Source: Variovorax paradoxus (GTDB lineage: Bacteria > Pseudomonadota > Gammaproteobacteria > Burkholderiales > Burkholderiaceae_C). From it: DNA of 64,000 nucleotides. The first letter of the stretch is position 1; each line of letters opens with the position of its first letter. The stretch spans positions 310,001-374,000 of the forward strand of contig CP063167.1 in the NCBI GenBank assembly GCA_016806145.1, read 5' to 3'. The notes under the pieces were generated by a model. It saw only the letters and a list, made by a program, of their open reading frames with translations, ran no database searches and was not told the origin of the DNA. The translations under genes were made by a program, and so were the position numbers. Positions 1 through 8,492 of this stretch are shown in pieces.

Positions 1-761
1 TTGTCGCAGGCAACGGTGAAGGTCTCGTCGTTGGTGCCGCGCCCCACGAAGCTGGCCTGCGGCGCCGCATGGCAGCTGCGCTGCCGCGCGAAATCTTCCG
101 CGCGCGCGATATTGAGTGGCGAAGCAGGTTCCATCACCGCAGGAGGCGGCGCGGACTGGATCGGCGCCGGTCGCACGGGTGCCGCCGCGACGCGCGGCGG
201 ACTCGTCGCCGGCGCTGCCGCCGCGAGCGGCGCCGCCTGCAATGGCGGTGCCGCGGCAACGGGCTGCCCGGTCGGCGGGTCCTGCGCCGCCCGCACGAAG
301 GTGCCGGGGGTCGGACCGTCGCCGCGGTTCTCGATGCGGTCGAACAGCCGTTCCTGGCCGAACACCAGCTGCATCCAGTTCGGATAGCTGAAGCCGCCGC
401 CGGTGCCCGCGTCCACCGCCACGCCGATCAGCCCGCCGATCATGATGTTGCCCACCATGCCCACGTTGGCACGCGAGATGGCCTGCCCCACGGCGGCCGG
501 ATGGTTCGGGTGCGTGCAACGCACCATCAGATTGCCGCCCGAGCGGCGGACCTTGGTCTCGACGCCCGAAGGCGCGCTGGCCGTGCCCTTGTCGTTGGAC
601 ATCTGGCAGTCCGCCTGGGTCACGACCTCGCCCGCCTCCGTCCGGGTTTCCAGCTTCACGGTCTGTTCCGTGCCATGGGTGATCGATGCACAACCGGCCA
701 GCCAGCCGCTCAGCACCACCACGCTCGCAAGTCCCCACCTCCGAATACCGGTCATCGTCAT
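1..761 (-). CDS. Putative outer-membrane or periplasmic lipoprotein, 3' end cut by the window
   Basis: The frame opens with ATG-ACG-ATG on the minus strand after a strong GGAGGAG ribosome site and runs to the window edge without a stop, giving at least 253 residues. A hydrophobic stretch ends in the lipobox LAGC with Cys24, so it is probably a lipid-anchored protein. Residues 25-125 are compact, with a glycine-rich hydrophobic segment near 100-115 that recalls small enterobacterial-type lipoproteins of unknown role. Residues about 150-225 are Ala/Pro-rich and probably unstructured. The protein then becomes ordered again near the edge. Function is unknown. The open frames on the plus strand here are rejected because the minus frame has the ribosome site and signal peptide. 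Confidence 0.75.
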   Translation of the reverse strand, partial: MTMTGIRRWGLASVVVLSGWLAGCASITHGTEQTVKLETRTEAGEVVTQADCQMSNDKGTASAPSGVETKVRRSGGNLMVRCTHPNHPAAVGQAISRANVGMVGNIMIGGLIGVAVDAGTGGGFSYPNWMQLVFGQERLFDRIENRGDGPTPGTFVRAAQDPPTGQPVAAAPPLQAAPLAAAAPATSPPRVAAAPVRPAPIQSAPPPAVMEPASPLNIARAEDFARQRSCHAAPQASFVGRGTNDETFTVACD

Positions 762-911
762 TTCATCTCCTCCAGTGTTGTTCTTTCGCGCGGCGGAGGA
801 TAGCCGCAGCGCGCGGGCTTGGGTTGCCTGTTGCATGGCGTGTCGCGCGGATGCCGCACCGCACGCGTTTCGCCTATTGCGTTTCCCTATTCGCCGTATC
901 GCCGCGGCGGT

Positions 912-940
912 TTGACGCTGCTTTTCACGACGCTGACACT
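912..940 (+). promoter_or_regulatory. Possible sigma-70 promoter for the DUF1330-amidase-ABC operon
   Basis: TTGACG at 912-917 is followed after 17 bases by GACACT at 935-940. The -35 match is good (5 of 6) but the -10 match is weak (3 of 6). It lies about 50 bases before the first gene of the operon, in the 228-base gap between the lipoprotein and DUF1330 genes. I see nothing else in that gap. Confidence 0.25.
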
Positions 941-989
941 TGACTCACACCCCCGCGGCAGCGCCGCATACAGATTCAAGGAACCCCGC

Positions 990-1373
990 ATGACCGCCTA
1001 TTTCGTGATCGAACTCGACGTCGAGGACGGCCCCAGCCTGGCCGAGTACGAACGCGAGGTCACCGAACACGTGGTGGCCGCCGGCGGCCGTTTTCTCGTG
1101 CGCGGCAACGACTACCGCCCGATCGAGGGCGACTGGCATCCCAAGCGGCTGATCGTGATCGAGTTCCCCGACCTCGACGCGGTGGAGCGCTACTACCACT
1201 CGGAACCGAACCAGACCCTCAAGCGCAAGCGCCTGGCCGGCACCGCCGGCAAGCCCGCGCGCGCGATCGCGATCCAGGGCGTGGCGCAGAGCGCCACCAC
1301 CGGCGGCGCTTCCTCGGGCGGTCCGCGCGAGATCGGGGTCGACGCCAACGGCGCGGTGATCTGGGGTGCCTGA
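990..1373 (+). CDS. DUF1330 family protein
   Basis: A 127-residue soluble protein. The first ~95 residues match the DUF1330 pattern, a dimeric alpha-beta-barrel (ferredoxin-like) fold: an opening strand MTAYFVIELDVED, then RGNDYRPIEGDW, RLIVIEFPDLDAVERYY and a final Ala-Ile-rich strand. The last ~30 residues are a Gly/Ser-rich tail beyond the usual family length. No enzymatic activity is established for the family. It heads an operon with an amidase and an ABC importer; the amidase start lies 19 bases after its stop. The start at 990 was chosen over an in-frame start at 819 because the homologous region begins here. Confidence 0.85.
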   Translation: MTAYFVIELDVEDGPSLAEYEREVTEHVVAAGGRFLVRGNDYRPIEGDWHPKRLIVIEFPDLDAVERYYHSEPNQTLKRKRLAGTAGKPARAIAIQGVAQSATTGGASSGGPREIGVDANGAVIWGA

Positions 1374-1392
1374 GGCACCGAGGGACGGCGCG

Positions 1393-2913
1393 ATGAAAGC
1401 ATCCGACGCTCCACCCGGGGCGCCGCACGAGCTCACGCTGGTGCAGGCGGCCTCGCTGCTGCGCGACGGCGCGCTGCGCGCCGAGGACTACGCGGCGGCG
1501 CTGCTGGCGCGCTGCCATGCGGGCGCCGGGCTCAACGCCTTCAGCGCCATCGACGACCAGGCCGTGCTCGCCGCTGCGCGCGAGGCGGACCTGGCGCGCG
1601 CCGCCGGCCAGCCGCTGGGCCAGCTGCACGGCATTCCGCTGGCGCTCAAGGACAACATCGCGAGCGAGCGGCTGCCCACCACGGCCGGCACCGCGGCGCT
1701 GGCGGGCGCGCACGCCACGGCCGGTGCGCGCGACGCGGGCGTGGCGGAACGGCTTTATGCCGAAGGCGCGCTGCTGCTCGGCAAGAACACCATGCACGAG
1801 CTCGCGATGGGCTGGACCAGCGACAACCCGCACTTCGGCCGGGTCGGCAATCCGCACGCGCCGCAGCGCATCGCCGGCGGCAGCAGCGGCGGCAGCGCCG
1901 CGGCGGTCGCCGCATTCATGGTGCCCGCGGCCATCGGCAGCGACACCAACGGCTCGATCCGAATTCCCGCGGCGCTGTGCGGGGTGGCGGGCTTCCGTCC
2001 TTCGGTCGGGCGCTATCCCACCGAGGGCGTGGTGCCGCTGTCGCACACGCTCGACACGGTGGGTCCGATCGCGCGCAGCGCGGCCGACCTGGCGCTGCTC
2101 GACGCCGTGATGTCGGGCCAGCCGCCGCAGGCGCCGCCGCGCGGCCTCGCGGGCGTGCGCCTCGCGCTCTCGCCGCGCTACTACCTGTCGCGGCTCGAGC
2201 CCGAGGTCGAGCGCGCGTTCGAGAGCGCGCGGCGCCGGCTCGCCGCGCACGGCGTGTGCTGGGTCGAGGCCGATGTGCCGGACCTGCACGCGCTCGCCGA
2301 CGGCATCGCGCCCACGCTGATCGGTCACGAGTCGGCGCGCGCCCTGCCCGACTGGCTGGCGGCGCGCACCGGCGGCGTCTCGATGGACCGGCTGATGGCC
2401 GAGGCCGGTGCCGACCTGCACGAGGCGCTGCATGCCGCGCAACGGGCCGTGAACAGCCCGGCCGCGCGCGACGGCTACCGGGCCGCGCTGCGGCGGCGCA
2501 TGGCGCTCGGCGGCGCGCTGCAGCGCTACTTCGCGCAGCACGCGGTGCTCGCGCTCGTGCATCCGGTGGCGCGCGTGGCGGCACCGCTGGCCAGCGCGCC
2601 CGAAGCGCGACGTTCGCCGGCACCCGCCGTGCCGCTGGCCGCGGGCGGACTGATGACGGCACGCGAAGCCTTCGGCCAGAACGTCTCGCCCGCCAGCATC
2701 GCGGCACTGCCCAGCGTGGTGCTGCCCGCGGGCTTCACGCGCGAGGGCCTGCCGGTGGGCATCGCCTTCGATGCGCCGCACGGCAGCGACGCGCGCCTGC
2801 TCGCGCTGGCCCAGACGCTGCAGCAGGCGCTGCAACACCCCCCAGAACAGGACGCGCCCGGTGCCATGCCGGGCAGCGCCGTGCACACCCTCGAACCACA
2901 GGCCCTGCCATGA
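1393..2913 (+). CDS. Amidase-signature family amidohydrolase
   Basis: A 506-residue serine amidase that should hydrolyse a carboxylic amide to acid and ammonia in the cytoplasm. The Ser-cisSer-Lys triad is visible: Lys86 in LALKDNIA, Ser164 in GGSSGGS and Ser188 in GSDTNGSIRIPA. The usual GSDTGGS motif has Asn in place of one Gly. Length is normal for the family (450-520). The ATG at 1393 is preceded by GAGGGA with 7-base spacing; a GTG at 1366 overlapping the previous stop is the alternative. The stop overlaps the start of the ABC ATPase (ATGA), so amide hydrolysis is probably coupled to import of the substrate. The true substrate cannot be read from sequence. Confidence 0.9.
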   Translation: MKASDAPPGAPHELTLVQAASLLRDGALRAEDYAAALLARCHAGAGLNAFSAIDDQAVLAAAREADLARAAGQPLGQLHGIPLALKDNIASERLPTTAGTAALAGAHATAGARDAGVAERLYAEGALLLGKNTMHELAMGWTSDNPHFGRVGNPHAPQRIAGGSSGGSAAAVAAFMVPAAIGSDTNGSIRIPAALCGVAGFRPSVGRYPTEGVVPLSHTLDTVGPIARSAADLALLDAVMSGQPPQAPPRGLAGVRLALSPRYYLSRLEPEVERAFESARRRLAAHGVCWVEADVPDLHALADGIAPTLIGHESARALPDWLAARTGGVSMDRLMAEAGADLHEALHAAQRAVNSPAARDGYRAALRRRMALGGALQRYFAQHAVLALVHPVARVAAPLASAPEARRSPAPAVPLAAGGLMTAREAFGQNVSPASIAALPSVVLPAGFTREGLPVGIAFDAPHGSDARLLALAQTLQQALQHPPEQDAPGAMPGSAVHTLEPQALP

Positions 2914-3770
2914 AGAACTTCCAGCTCAGCGCGGTGCGGACCACCGGCACCGCGCCGCCGCCCACGCATTCCATCTCCGCCGCGCCGGACGCCGACGGCA
3001 TCCGTCTCGCCCATGTGGCGCGGCGCTTCGGCAGCGGCGACGCCGCGCTGACCGCGCTGCGCGACATCGAGCTCGAGGTGCGCGCGGGCGAGTTCCTCGC
3101 GATCCTCGGCCCCTCGGGTTGCGGCAAGTCGACGCTGCTGCAGATCGTCGCGGGCCTGCTGGCGCCGAGCGCGGGCGAGGTGCTGTTTCGCGGCCGGCCG
3201 GTGACCGAGCCACCCGAGGGCATGGTCTACCTGTTCCAGCAGTACACCAAGTCGCTGCTGCCCTGGCGCAGCGTCGCGGGCAACGTGGCGCTGGCCTTCG
3301 AGGCCGACCGCCGCCTCACCCGCCAGCAGGTCCATGCGCGTGCATCCGAGTACCTGGGCCTGGTCGGCCTCGCGGGCTTCGAGAAGCACTATCCCTGGCA
3401 GCTCTCGGGCGGCATGCAGCAGCGCGTGGCGATCGCGCGCGCGCTCGCCGCCGAGCCCCGCGTGCTGCTGCTCGACGAGCCCTTCAGCGCGGTCGATGCG
3501 CTGACCCGGGTCGAACTGCAGGCGCTGGTGCTCGAGCTGCGGCGCCAGCGCGGGCTGACGGTGGTGCTGGTCACGCACGACGTCGACGAGGCCGTGTTCC
3601 TGGCCGACCGCATCGCGATCCTCTCGAAGCGGCCGACGGTGGTCGAGGAGATCGTCGAGACCCGCATCCCCCATCCGCGCGACGCCATCGAGACGCGCGA
3701 GCTGCCGCGCTTCCTCGAACTGCGGCACGCGCTGATGGAACGGCTGCTCGGACGGGAGCCGCGGCCATGA
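2910..3770 (+). CDS. ABC importer ATPase, nitrate/taurine (NitT/TauT) type
   Basis: A 286-residue nucleotide-binding subunit that powers import. Walker A is GPSGCGKST at residues 67-75, the signature is LSGGMQQR and Walker B is LLLDEPFSAVD, followed by a switch His in LVTHDVDEA. About 25 extra residues precede the ABC domain. The family (TauB/SsuB-like) serves importers of sulfonates, nitrate, aromatic acids and pyrimidine precursors. The gene overlaps the amidase stop and the next permease start by four bases each (ATGA), indicating translational coupling. It acts at the inner membrane with the two permeases that follow. Confidence 0.93.
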   Translation: MKNFQLSAVRTTGTAPPPTHSISAAPDADGIRLAHVARRFGSGDAALTALRDIELEVRAGEFLAILGPSGCGKSTLLQIVAGLLAPSAGEVLFRGRPVTEPPEGMVYLFQQYTKSLLPWRSVAGNVALAFEADRRLTRQQVHARASEYLGLVGLAGFEKHYPWQLSGGMQQRVAIARALAAEPRVLLLDEPFSAVDALTRVELQALVLELRRQRGLTVVLVTHDVDEAVFLADRIAILSKRPTVVEEIVETRIPHPRDAIETRELPRFLELRHALMERLLGREPRP

Positions 3771-4537
3771 GCCGCGCACGCCTTCTCGAACGCTGGCTGC
3801 CCGGCACGCTCGCCGTCGCGGGCGTGCTCGCGGCCTGGGAACTGCTGGGCCGCGGCGGCACGCTGAACCCGGCGCTGCTGCCGGCACCGTCGGTGGTGCT
3901 GGCGACGCTCGTGGACGTGGTGCGCGACGACGCGCTGGCCCCGCCGATCGCGCGCACGCTGGCGCTGATGGCCACCGGCTACCTCATCGCCTGCGCCTGC
4001 GGCATCGCGCTCGGTGTCGCGATGGGCCGCAGCGAGGCCGTGCATGCGCTGATGGAACCGCTGGTGGAACTGGTGCGGCCGATTCCGAAGCCCGCGCTGA
4101 TCCCGCCGCTGTTCCTGTTCCTCGGCATCGGCCTGCAGACCATGCTGTTCATCGTGGTGCTGGCCGCGTTCTTTCCGGTGCTCATCAACACCGTGCAGGG
4201 CGTGCGCGGGGTCGACCCGGTGCTGCTGGACACCGCGCGCACGCTGCGGCTGTCGCGCCGGGCGACGGTGCTGCGGGTGGTGCTGCCGGCCGCGCTGCCG
4301 ATGGTGGCCACCGGCATGCGCGTGAGCCTCGGCCTCGCGCTGACCCTGGTGGTGGTGGCCGAGATGCTGGCCGGCGAGAACGGCGTCGGCTTCCTGATCC
4401 TCGACATGCAGCGCGCGTTCCAGATCCAGAAGATGTACGCCTGGCTGGTGGTGCTGGCGCTGCTGGGCCTGCTGCTCAACGGCGCCTTCGAATGGGCCGA
4501 ACGCCGCGCGCTGCCATGGCGCGCCCACCTGTCCTGA
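3767..4537 (+). CDS. ABC importer permease, SsuC/TauC-like (first of two)
   Basis: A 256-residue integral membrane protein of the BPD_transp_1 family with about six transmembrane helices. The cytoplasmic EAA-type coupling loop is visible as DTARTLRLSRRATVLRVVLP near residue 160. Proline-rich PIPKPALIPPLFLFLGIG around residue 105 is typical of NitT/TauT permeases. A second, different permease follows, which suggests a heterodimeric channel instead of the usual homodimer. Translation is coupled to the ATPase upstream through an ATGA overlap. Confidence 0.92.
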   Translation: MSRARLLERWLPGTLAVAGVLAAWELLGRGGTLNPALLPAPSVVLATLVDVVRDDALAPPIARTLALMATGYLIACACGIALGVAMGRSEAVHALMEPLVELVRPIPKPALIPPLFLFLGIGLQTMLFIVVLAAFFPVLINTVQGVRGVDPVLLDTARTLRLSRRATVLRVVLPAALPMVATGMRVSLGLALTLVVVAEMLAGENGVGFLILDMQRAFQIQKMYAWLVVLALLGLLLNGAFEWAERRALPWRAHLS

Positions 4538-4544
4538 GGCCGCC

Positions 4545-5339
4545 ATGACCGCGTCGCACGTCTCTTCTTCCTCGCGCGCGCTGCCGCGCCTCGCGCGCAC
4601 CGCCTCCGGCATCGCGCTGGTGACCGCGCTGCTGGCGCTGTGGGAGGCCTCGGCCCGCCTCGGCTGGGTCGACAGCCTCAACTGGCCGCCATTCACCGCG
4701 GTGCTGGCCGCGCTGCGCGACGGTCTGTGGTCCGGCGAGCTGCCCGCGCTGCTGGGCAATACCCTGGGCTACATGCTGGTCGGCTATGCAGCCGGCAGCG
4801 CGGCGGGCATCGCGCTGGGCCTGCTGTTGGGCCTGTCGCCGCTGCTGATGCGCATCGTCAGCCCGCTGGTCGAAACCCTGCGGCCGATCCCGATCTCCGC
4901 GATCGTGCCGCCGCTGATCCTGTTCCTCGGCGTGGGCGATGCGCTCAAGATCTTCATCGTCGCCTTCAGCAGCTTCTTTCCGGTGCTGATCAACACGGTG
5001 GCCGGGGTGCGCGACGGCAGCCCGGTGCTGCGGCAGACGGCGCGCACCCTGCGCCTGTCGCGCGCCGCCACGCTGCGCAAGCTGGTGCTGCCCGGCGCGC
5101 TGCCCGCGATCTTCGCGGGGCTGCGCACCAGCCTGGGCATCGCGCTGGTGGTGGCGATCATCGCGGAGATGGTCGCCGGCGCCAGCGGCATCGGCTACTT
5201 CATCGTGCAGGCCCAGTACGCGATGCAGCCCGCGCCCATGTACGCGGCCGTGCTGTGCCTGTCGCTCGCGGGCTATGCGCTCAACCGCGCGATCCTGCGC
5301 CTCGAGAAGACCGCGCTGCCCTGGCACGGCCGCGCCTGA
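4545..5339 (+). CDS. ABC importer permease, SsuC/TauC-like (second of two)
   Basis: A 264-residue inner-membrane permease with the same architecture as the preceding gene: about six helices, the PIPISAIVPPLILFLGVGD segment and an EAA loop (RQTARTLRLSRAATLRKLVL). It is clearly paralogous to its neighbour, probably through an old tandem duplication. It starts 7 bases after the preceding stop and is followed after 36 bases by the binding protein, so all four transporter genes form one operon. Confidence 0.92.
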   Translation: MTASHVSSSSRALPRLARTASGIALVTALLALWEASARLGWVDSLNWPPFTAVLAALRDGLWSGELPALLGNTLGYMLVGYAAGSAAGIALGLLLGLSPLLMRIVSPLVETLRPIPISAIVPPLILFLGVGDALKIFIVAFSSFFPVLINTVAGVRDGSPVLRQTARTLRLSRAATLRKLVLPGALPAIFAGLRTSLGIALVVAIIAEMVAGASGIGYFIVQAQYAMQPAPMYAAVLCLSLAGYALNRAILRLEKTALPWHGRA

Positions 5340-5375
5340 AACGCGCTTCCTCTTTCCCTCACTCCGGAGATCCCC

Positions 5376-6329
5376 ATGAAGAATGCTTTCACCGCATTGG
5401 CTTTCGCCTGCGCGTCGCTCTGCGGCGGCGCCTCGCAGGCGGCCGAACTCGCCAAGGTCCGCGTCAACGTGCAGACCATCATCGACTGCGTTCCCGTGAT
5501 CGTCGCGATCCGGCAGGGCTACTTCGCGCAGGAAGGACTGGAGGTCGACACCAGCACCTCGGCCGGCGGCGCCGTCGGCATTCCCGGCCTGGTGGGCGGG
5601 GCCTACGACATCGCGCAGAGCAACACGGTGTCGGGCCTGCTGGCCTTCCACCAGGGGCTGGACGTGCAGGCGATCGCGCCGGGCGCCAAGATGCAGCCGC
5701 AGGCTCCCACCACCGAGATGGTGGGCCGCAAGGGCGAAACGTTCAGGAGCGGCGCCGACCTCGAGGGCAAGTCGATCGGCGTCAACAACCGCAACAGCAT
5801 CGTGTGGCTCTATGCCCGTGCCTGGGTCAAGGCGCGCGGCGGCGATCCCGCGAAGGTGAATTTCCGCGAGGTGCCGTTCCCGCAGATGGAGGACGCGGTG
5901 CGCCGGCGCAACGTCGACGCGGCCTTCATGGTCGAGCCCTTCAAGAGCGCCGCGGCGCGCCATGCCGAACTGGCCGTGGTGGGCTCGCCCTTCAACGAGG
6001 TGCAGCCCGGCGCCGACGCGGGCCAGTACCTGACCACCGGCAAGTACGCCGCGCAGCATCCCGAGAACCTGCGCAAGTTCACGCGCGCGCTGCGCCGCGG
6101 CATCGACTGGTACAACGCCAACCTGCGTTCGCCCGAGGCGCTGCAGGTGGTCTCGGACTTCACGAAGCTGCCGGTGCCGGTGCTGCAGCAGATCAACCTG
6201 CCGCCGATGCCCACGCAGATCGAGGTGGCGCAGATCCGCAAGACGGCCGAGCTGATGCGCGACAACGGCATGCTCGCGAAGCTGCCCGACGTGGAGCGCT
6301 TCGTGAACGTGCCGGCGGCGGGCAATTGA
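5376..6329 (+). CDS. ABC importer substrate-binding protein, NMT1/SsuA-like
   Basis: A 317-residue periplasmic binding protein. Residues 1-22 form a Sec signal peptide ending ASQA, and the mature part starts AELAKVRV. The motif DCVPVIVAIRQGYFAQEGLEV is typical of NMT1/THI5-like proteins that bind sulfonates, nitrate or small aromatic and heterocyclic acids. A ribosome site (GGAGAT) precedes the ATG. It is the last gene of the amidase-importer operon and converges on a ring-cleavage operon on the other strand, so an aromatic or amide-linked ligand is a reasonable guess, not a demonstrated one. Confidence 0.92.
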   Translation: MKNAFTALAFACASLCGGASQAAELAKVRVNVQTIIDCVPVIVAIRQGYFAQEGLEVDTSTSAGGAVGIPGLVGGAYDIAQSNTVSGLLAFHQGLDVQAIAPGAKMQPQAPTTEMVGRKGETFRSGADLEGKSIGVNNRNSIVWLYARAWVKARGGDPAKVNFREVPFPQMEDAVRRRNVDAAFMVEPFKSAAARHAELAVVGSPFNEVQPGADAGQYLTTGKYAAQHPENLRKFTRALRRGIDWYNANLRSPEALQVVSDFTKLPVPVLQQINLPPMPTQIEVAQIRKTAELMRDNGMLAKLPDVERFVNVPAAGN

Positions 6330-6354
6330 AGCGGGGCGGCCCGACGCCGCTTCA
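6327..6354. terminator. Probable bidirectional terminator hairpin between convergent operons
   Basis: The arms TGAAGCGG (6327-6334) and CCGCTTCA (6347-6354) are perfectly complementary over 8 bp with a 12-base GC-rich loop. The stem contains the stop codon of the binding-protein gene on one strand and the stop of the flavoprotein gene on the other. No T tract follows, so it may need Rho or only block RNA decay. Confidence 0.45.
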
Positions 6355-7644
6355 GGCGGTGGGGCCGGGGTCGCGGCGCTCGAGGTTGTCCGCCACCAGG
6401 GCCTGCACCTTCGCCACGTCGAGCGCGTGCAGGTCGTCGCCGCCGAGGAAGGCGGCCGCCGCGGCCGCGGCGCCCATCGCCATGCAGGGCCCGATCACGC
6501 GGATCGCGCCGAGCGCGAAGGGCTCGGCATCGACGCAGCGGCCGGCCGCGACCAGGTTGCGCAGATCGCGCGCGACCATGGCGCCCAGCGGGATCCAGGT
6601 GATGTGCTCGTCGCCGAAGGTCTCCCAGTGCACGCCCTCCTCGCGGCCATGGAACTCGATCGGCCAGGCGCAGCGGCCGATGGCGTCGGGCAACCGTTCG
6701 CCGCTGCGCACCTGCGCGGTCGACAGCGTGCGCAGCGCCGCGATGCCGCGCGTCTGCCGCACGCCGGGCTGGCCCACCGACTGGATGCGCGCGCCGCCGA
6801 AGGCCTGCGGGAACTCGCCGCGCAGGAAGGCCATGACGCGGTCGATCTCGCTGCGCGCCTCGAGCGCCACGCGCGACATCGCCACGGCATCGAGCGGGGT
6901 CTGGAAATGCGTGAGGTTCACCAGGCACAGATCGCGGCCCGGAAACTCGAAGACGAAGCCGTCGCGCCGCGCGAGCCCGTAGCGCGGCGCGGCCTGCTCG
7001 AGGCGCTCGATCACGGCGGCGCGCGAGGGCACGGGCCGGCCCAGTCCGACGATCGAGAACATACAGGTGCCATACACGGGCAGCTCGGCCTGCTGCAAGG
7101 TGGCACCGGCCAGCGCGCCGAGCGCGGCATCGCCGCTGGCATCGACGAAGCAGCGCGCCGTCACCGACAGCGGCCCATGGCGGGTCCAGGCATCGATGCG
7201 CCGCAGCCGATCGCCTTCGCGCTGCGCCTCGGCCAGCACCGCGCCGAGCACCACCTCCACGCCCGCGGCGCGCAGGTGCCTGGCATAGCTGCCGGCGAGC
7301 TCGTGCTCGTCGTACAGCCCCACGAAGCTGCGCCGGCCCGGGCGCCATGCGAGCGCGCCGGCCGCCCGCAGGTCCGCCAGCACGTCGCCCGCGAAGCCGT
7401 AGCTCAGCTGGTAGGGTGCATCGCCCATCGAGAAGAAACCGCAGAGCGTGCCGATCAAGCCGTTGACCGACTGCCCGCCGATCTGCGCGAGGCTGTCCAC
7501 CAGCACCACGCGCAAGCCGAGCCGGCCCGCCTCCACCGCCGCCGAGACACCGGCGGCGCCGGCGCCGACCACGCAGAGGTCGGCCTCGAGCACGCGCCGG
7601 GACGGCCGGCCCGGCACCGATTCGATGCGCCGCGGCTCCTTCAT
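6352..7644 (-). CDS. FAD-dependent oxidoreductase
   Basis: A 430-residue flavoprotein. Residues 20-50 hold the FAD-binding Rossmann motif VVGAGAAGVSAAVEAGRLG, followed by GGQSVNG, a pattern of the FAD_oxidored family. A second FAD contact is seen as VDASGDAALG near residue 168, and the C-terminal part has a GRCVDAEP-type segment. It is the last gene of a five-gene minus-strand operon and overlaps the FAH-family gene by ATGA. Such flavoproteins in ring-degradation operons reduce or dehydrogenate an intermediate; the exact step here is unknown. Confidence 0.85.
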   Translation of the reverse strand: MKEPRRIESVPGRPSRRVLEADLCVVGAGAAGVSAAVEAGRLGLRVVLVDSLAQIGGQSVNGLIGTLCGFFSMGDAPYQLSYGFAGDVLADLRAAGALAWRPGRRSFVGLYDEHELAGSYARHLRAAGVEVVLGAVLAEAQREGDRLRRIDAWTRHGPLSVTARCFVDASGDAALGALAGATLQQAELPVYGTCMFSIVGLGRPVPSRAAVIERLEQAAPRYGLARRDGFVFEFPGRDLCLVNLTHFQTPLDAVAMSRVALEARSEIDRVMAFLRGEFPQAFGGARIQSVGQPGVRQTRGIAALRTLSTAQVRSGERLPDAIGRCAWPIEFHGREEGVHWETFGDEHITWIPLGAMVARDLRNLVAAGRCVDAEPFALGAIRVIGPCMAMGAAAAAAAFLGGDDLHALDVAKVQALVADNLERRDPGPTA

Positions 7645-8492
7645 GCCGCCTCCTTCACGCAGCGGTTGCGCAGCACGCCGACATGGCCGATCTCAACTTC
7701 CACCTCGTCGCCTTCGGCCAGCCACAGCGGCGGTTGGCGCTTCGCACCCACGCCGCCCGGCGTGCCCGTGACGACCACGTCGCCGGGCTGCAGCGTCATG
7801 AAGGTCGACACGTAAGCCAGCAGCCGCGGCACCGGGAAGATCATCCGGTCGGTGGACGACTGCTGCAGCGCGCGGCCGTTCACGCGCGTCTCGACGGAAA
7901 CGACGCGGTCGGCCGGCAGCTCGTCGAGCGTCACCAGCGCAGGGCCGAAGGCGCCGGTATGCGGGAAGTTCTTGCCGGGGCCGAACTGGTGCGTGTGGTT
8001 CTGCCAGTCGCGCACGCTGGCGTCGTTGAAGCAGCTCACGCCGGCGACGTGTGCCCAGGCCTCGTGCTCGGCGATGCGGCGGCCGGCCTTGCCGATGACC
8101 AGCGCGAGCTCGCCCTCGTAGTCGAACTGCGAGGACTCGCGCGGAATGACGAGCGGCGCGCCGTGCGCCTGCAGCGATTCGGCGATGCGCAGGAACACCG
8201 TCGGATGCGGCGCGACCGGACGCGCGGTCTCGGCGCGGTGTTCCTCGTAGTTGAGGCCGATGCAGACGATGGTGCCCGGATCGGGCAGCACCGGCAGCAG
8301 CGCGACCTGGTCGAAGCGCAGGTCGGGCGCCTCCGCACGCAGGGCGGCGGCGCGCGCGAGCGCATCGGCCGCGATCAAGGCCTTGAGCGTGGGCCATTCG
8401 GGCGCGAAGCGGCGGCCGAGGTCGAGCAGGCCGCCGGGAACCTCGAGGCCGTAGGAGGCACGGCCTTCGATGCTGTAGCTGAAGAATTTCAT
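7641..8492 (-). CDS. Fumarylacetoacetate hydrolase (FAH) family protein
   Basis: A 283-residue enzyme. A poorly conserved N-terminal domain is followed by the FAH domain from about residue 75 (GTIVCIGLNYEEHRAE). The metal-binding acidic residues appear as FDYEGELALVIG, and later motifs are GPGKNFPHTGAFGPAL and GDVVVTGTPGGVG. Family members cleave or hydrate beta-diketo and 2-oxo acids late in aromatic degradation (fumarylpyruvate hydrolase, 2-oxopent-4-enoate hydratase, HpaG-like decarboxylase). The start ATG overlaps the preceding gene's stop, and the order dioxygenase-hydroxylase-FAH supports a role after ring cleavage. Confidence 0.9.
   Translation of the reverse strand: MKFFSYSIEGRASYGLEVPGGLLDLGRRFAPEWPTLKALIAADALARAAALRAEAPDLRFDQVALLPVLPDPGTIVCIGLNYEEHRAETARPVAPHPTVFLRIAESLQAHGAPLVIPRESSQFDYEGELALVIGKAGRRIAEHEAWAHVAGVSCFNDASVRDWQNHTHQFGPGKNFPHTGAFGPALVTLDELPADRVVSVETRVNGRALQQSSTDRMIFPVPRLLAYVSTFMTLQPGDVVVTGTPGGVGAKRQPPLWLAEGDEVEVEIGHVGVLRNRCVKEAA

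Noticed and set aside
1..803. Open frames on the plus strand over the lipoprotein gene
   Set aside because: No ribosome site or recognisable protein; the minus frame has a strong ribosome site and a lipobox.
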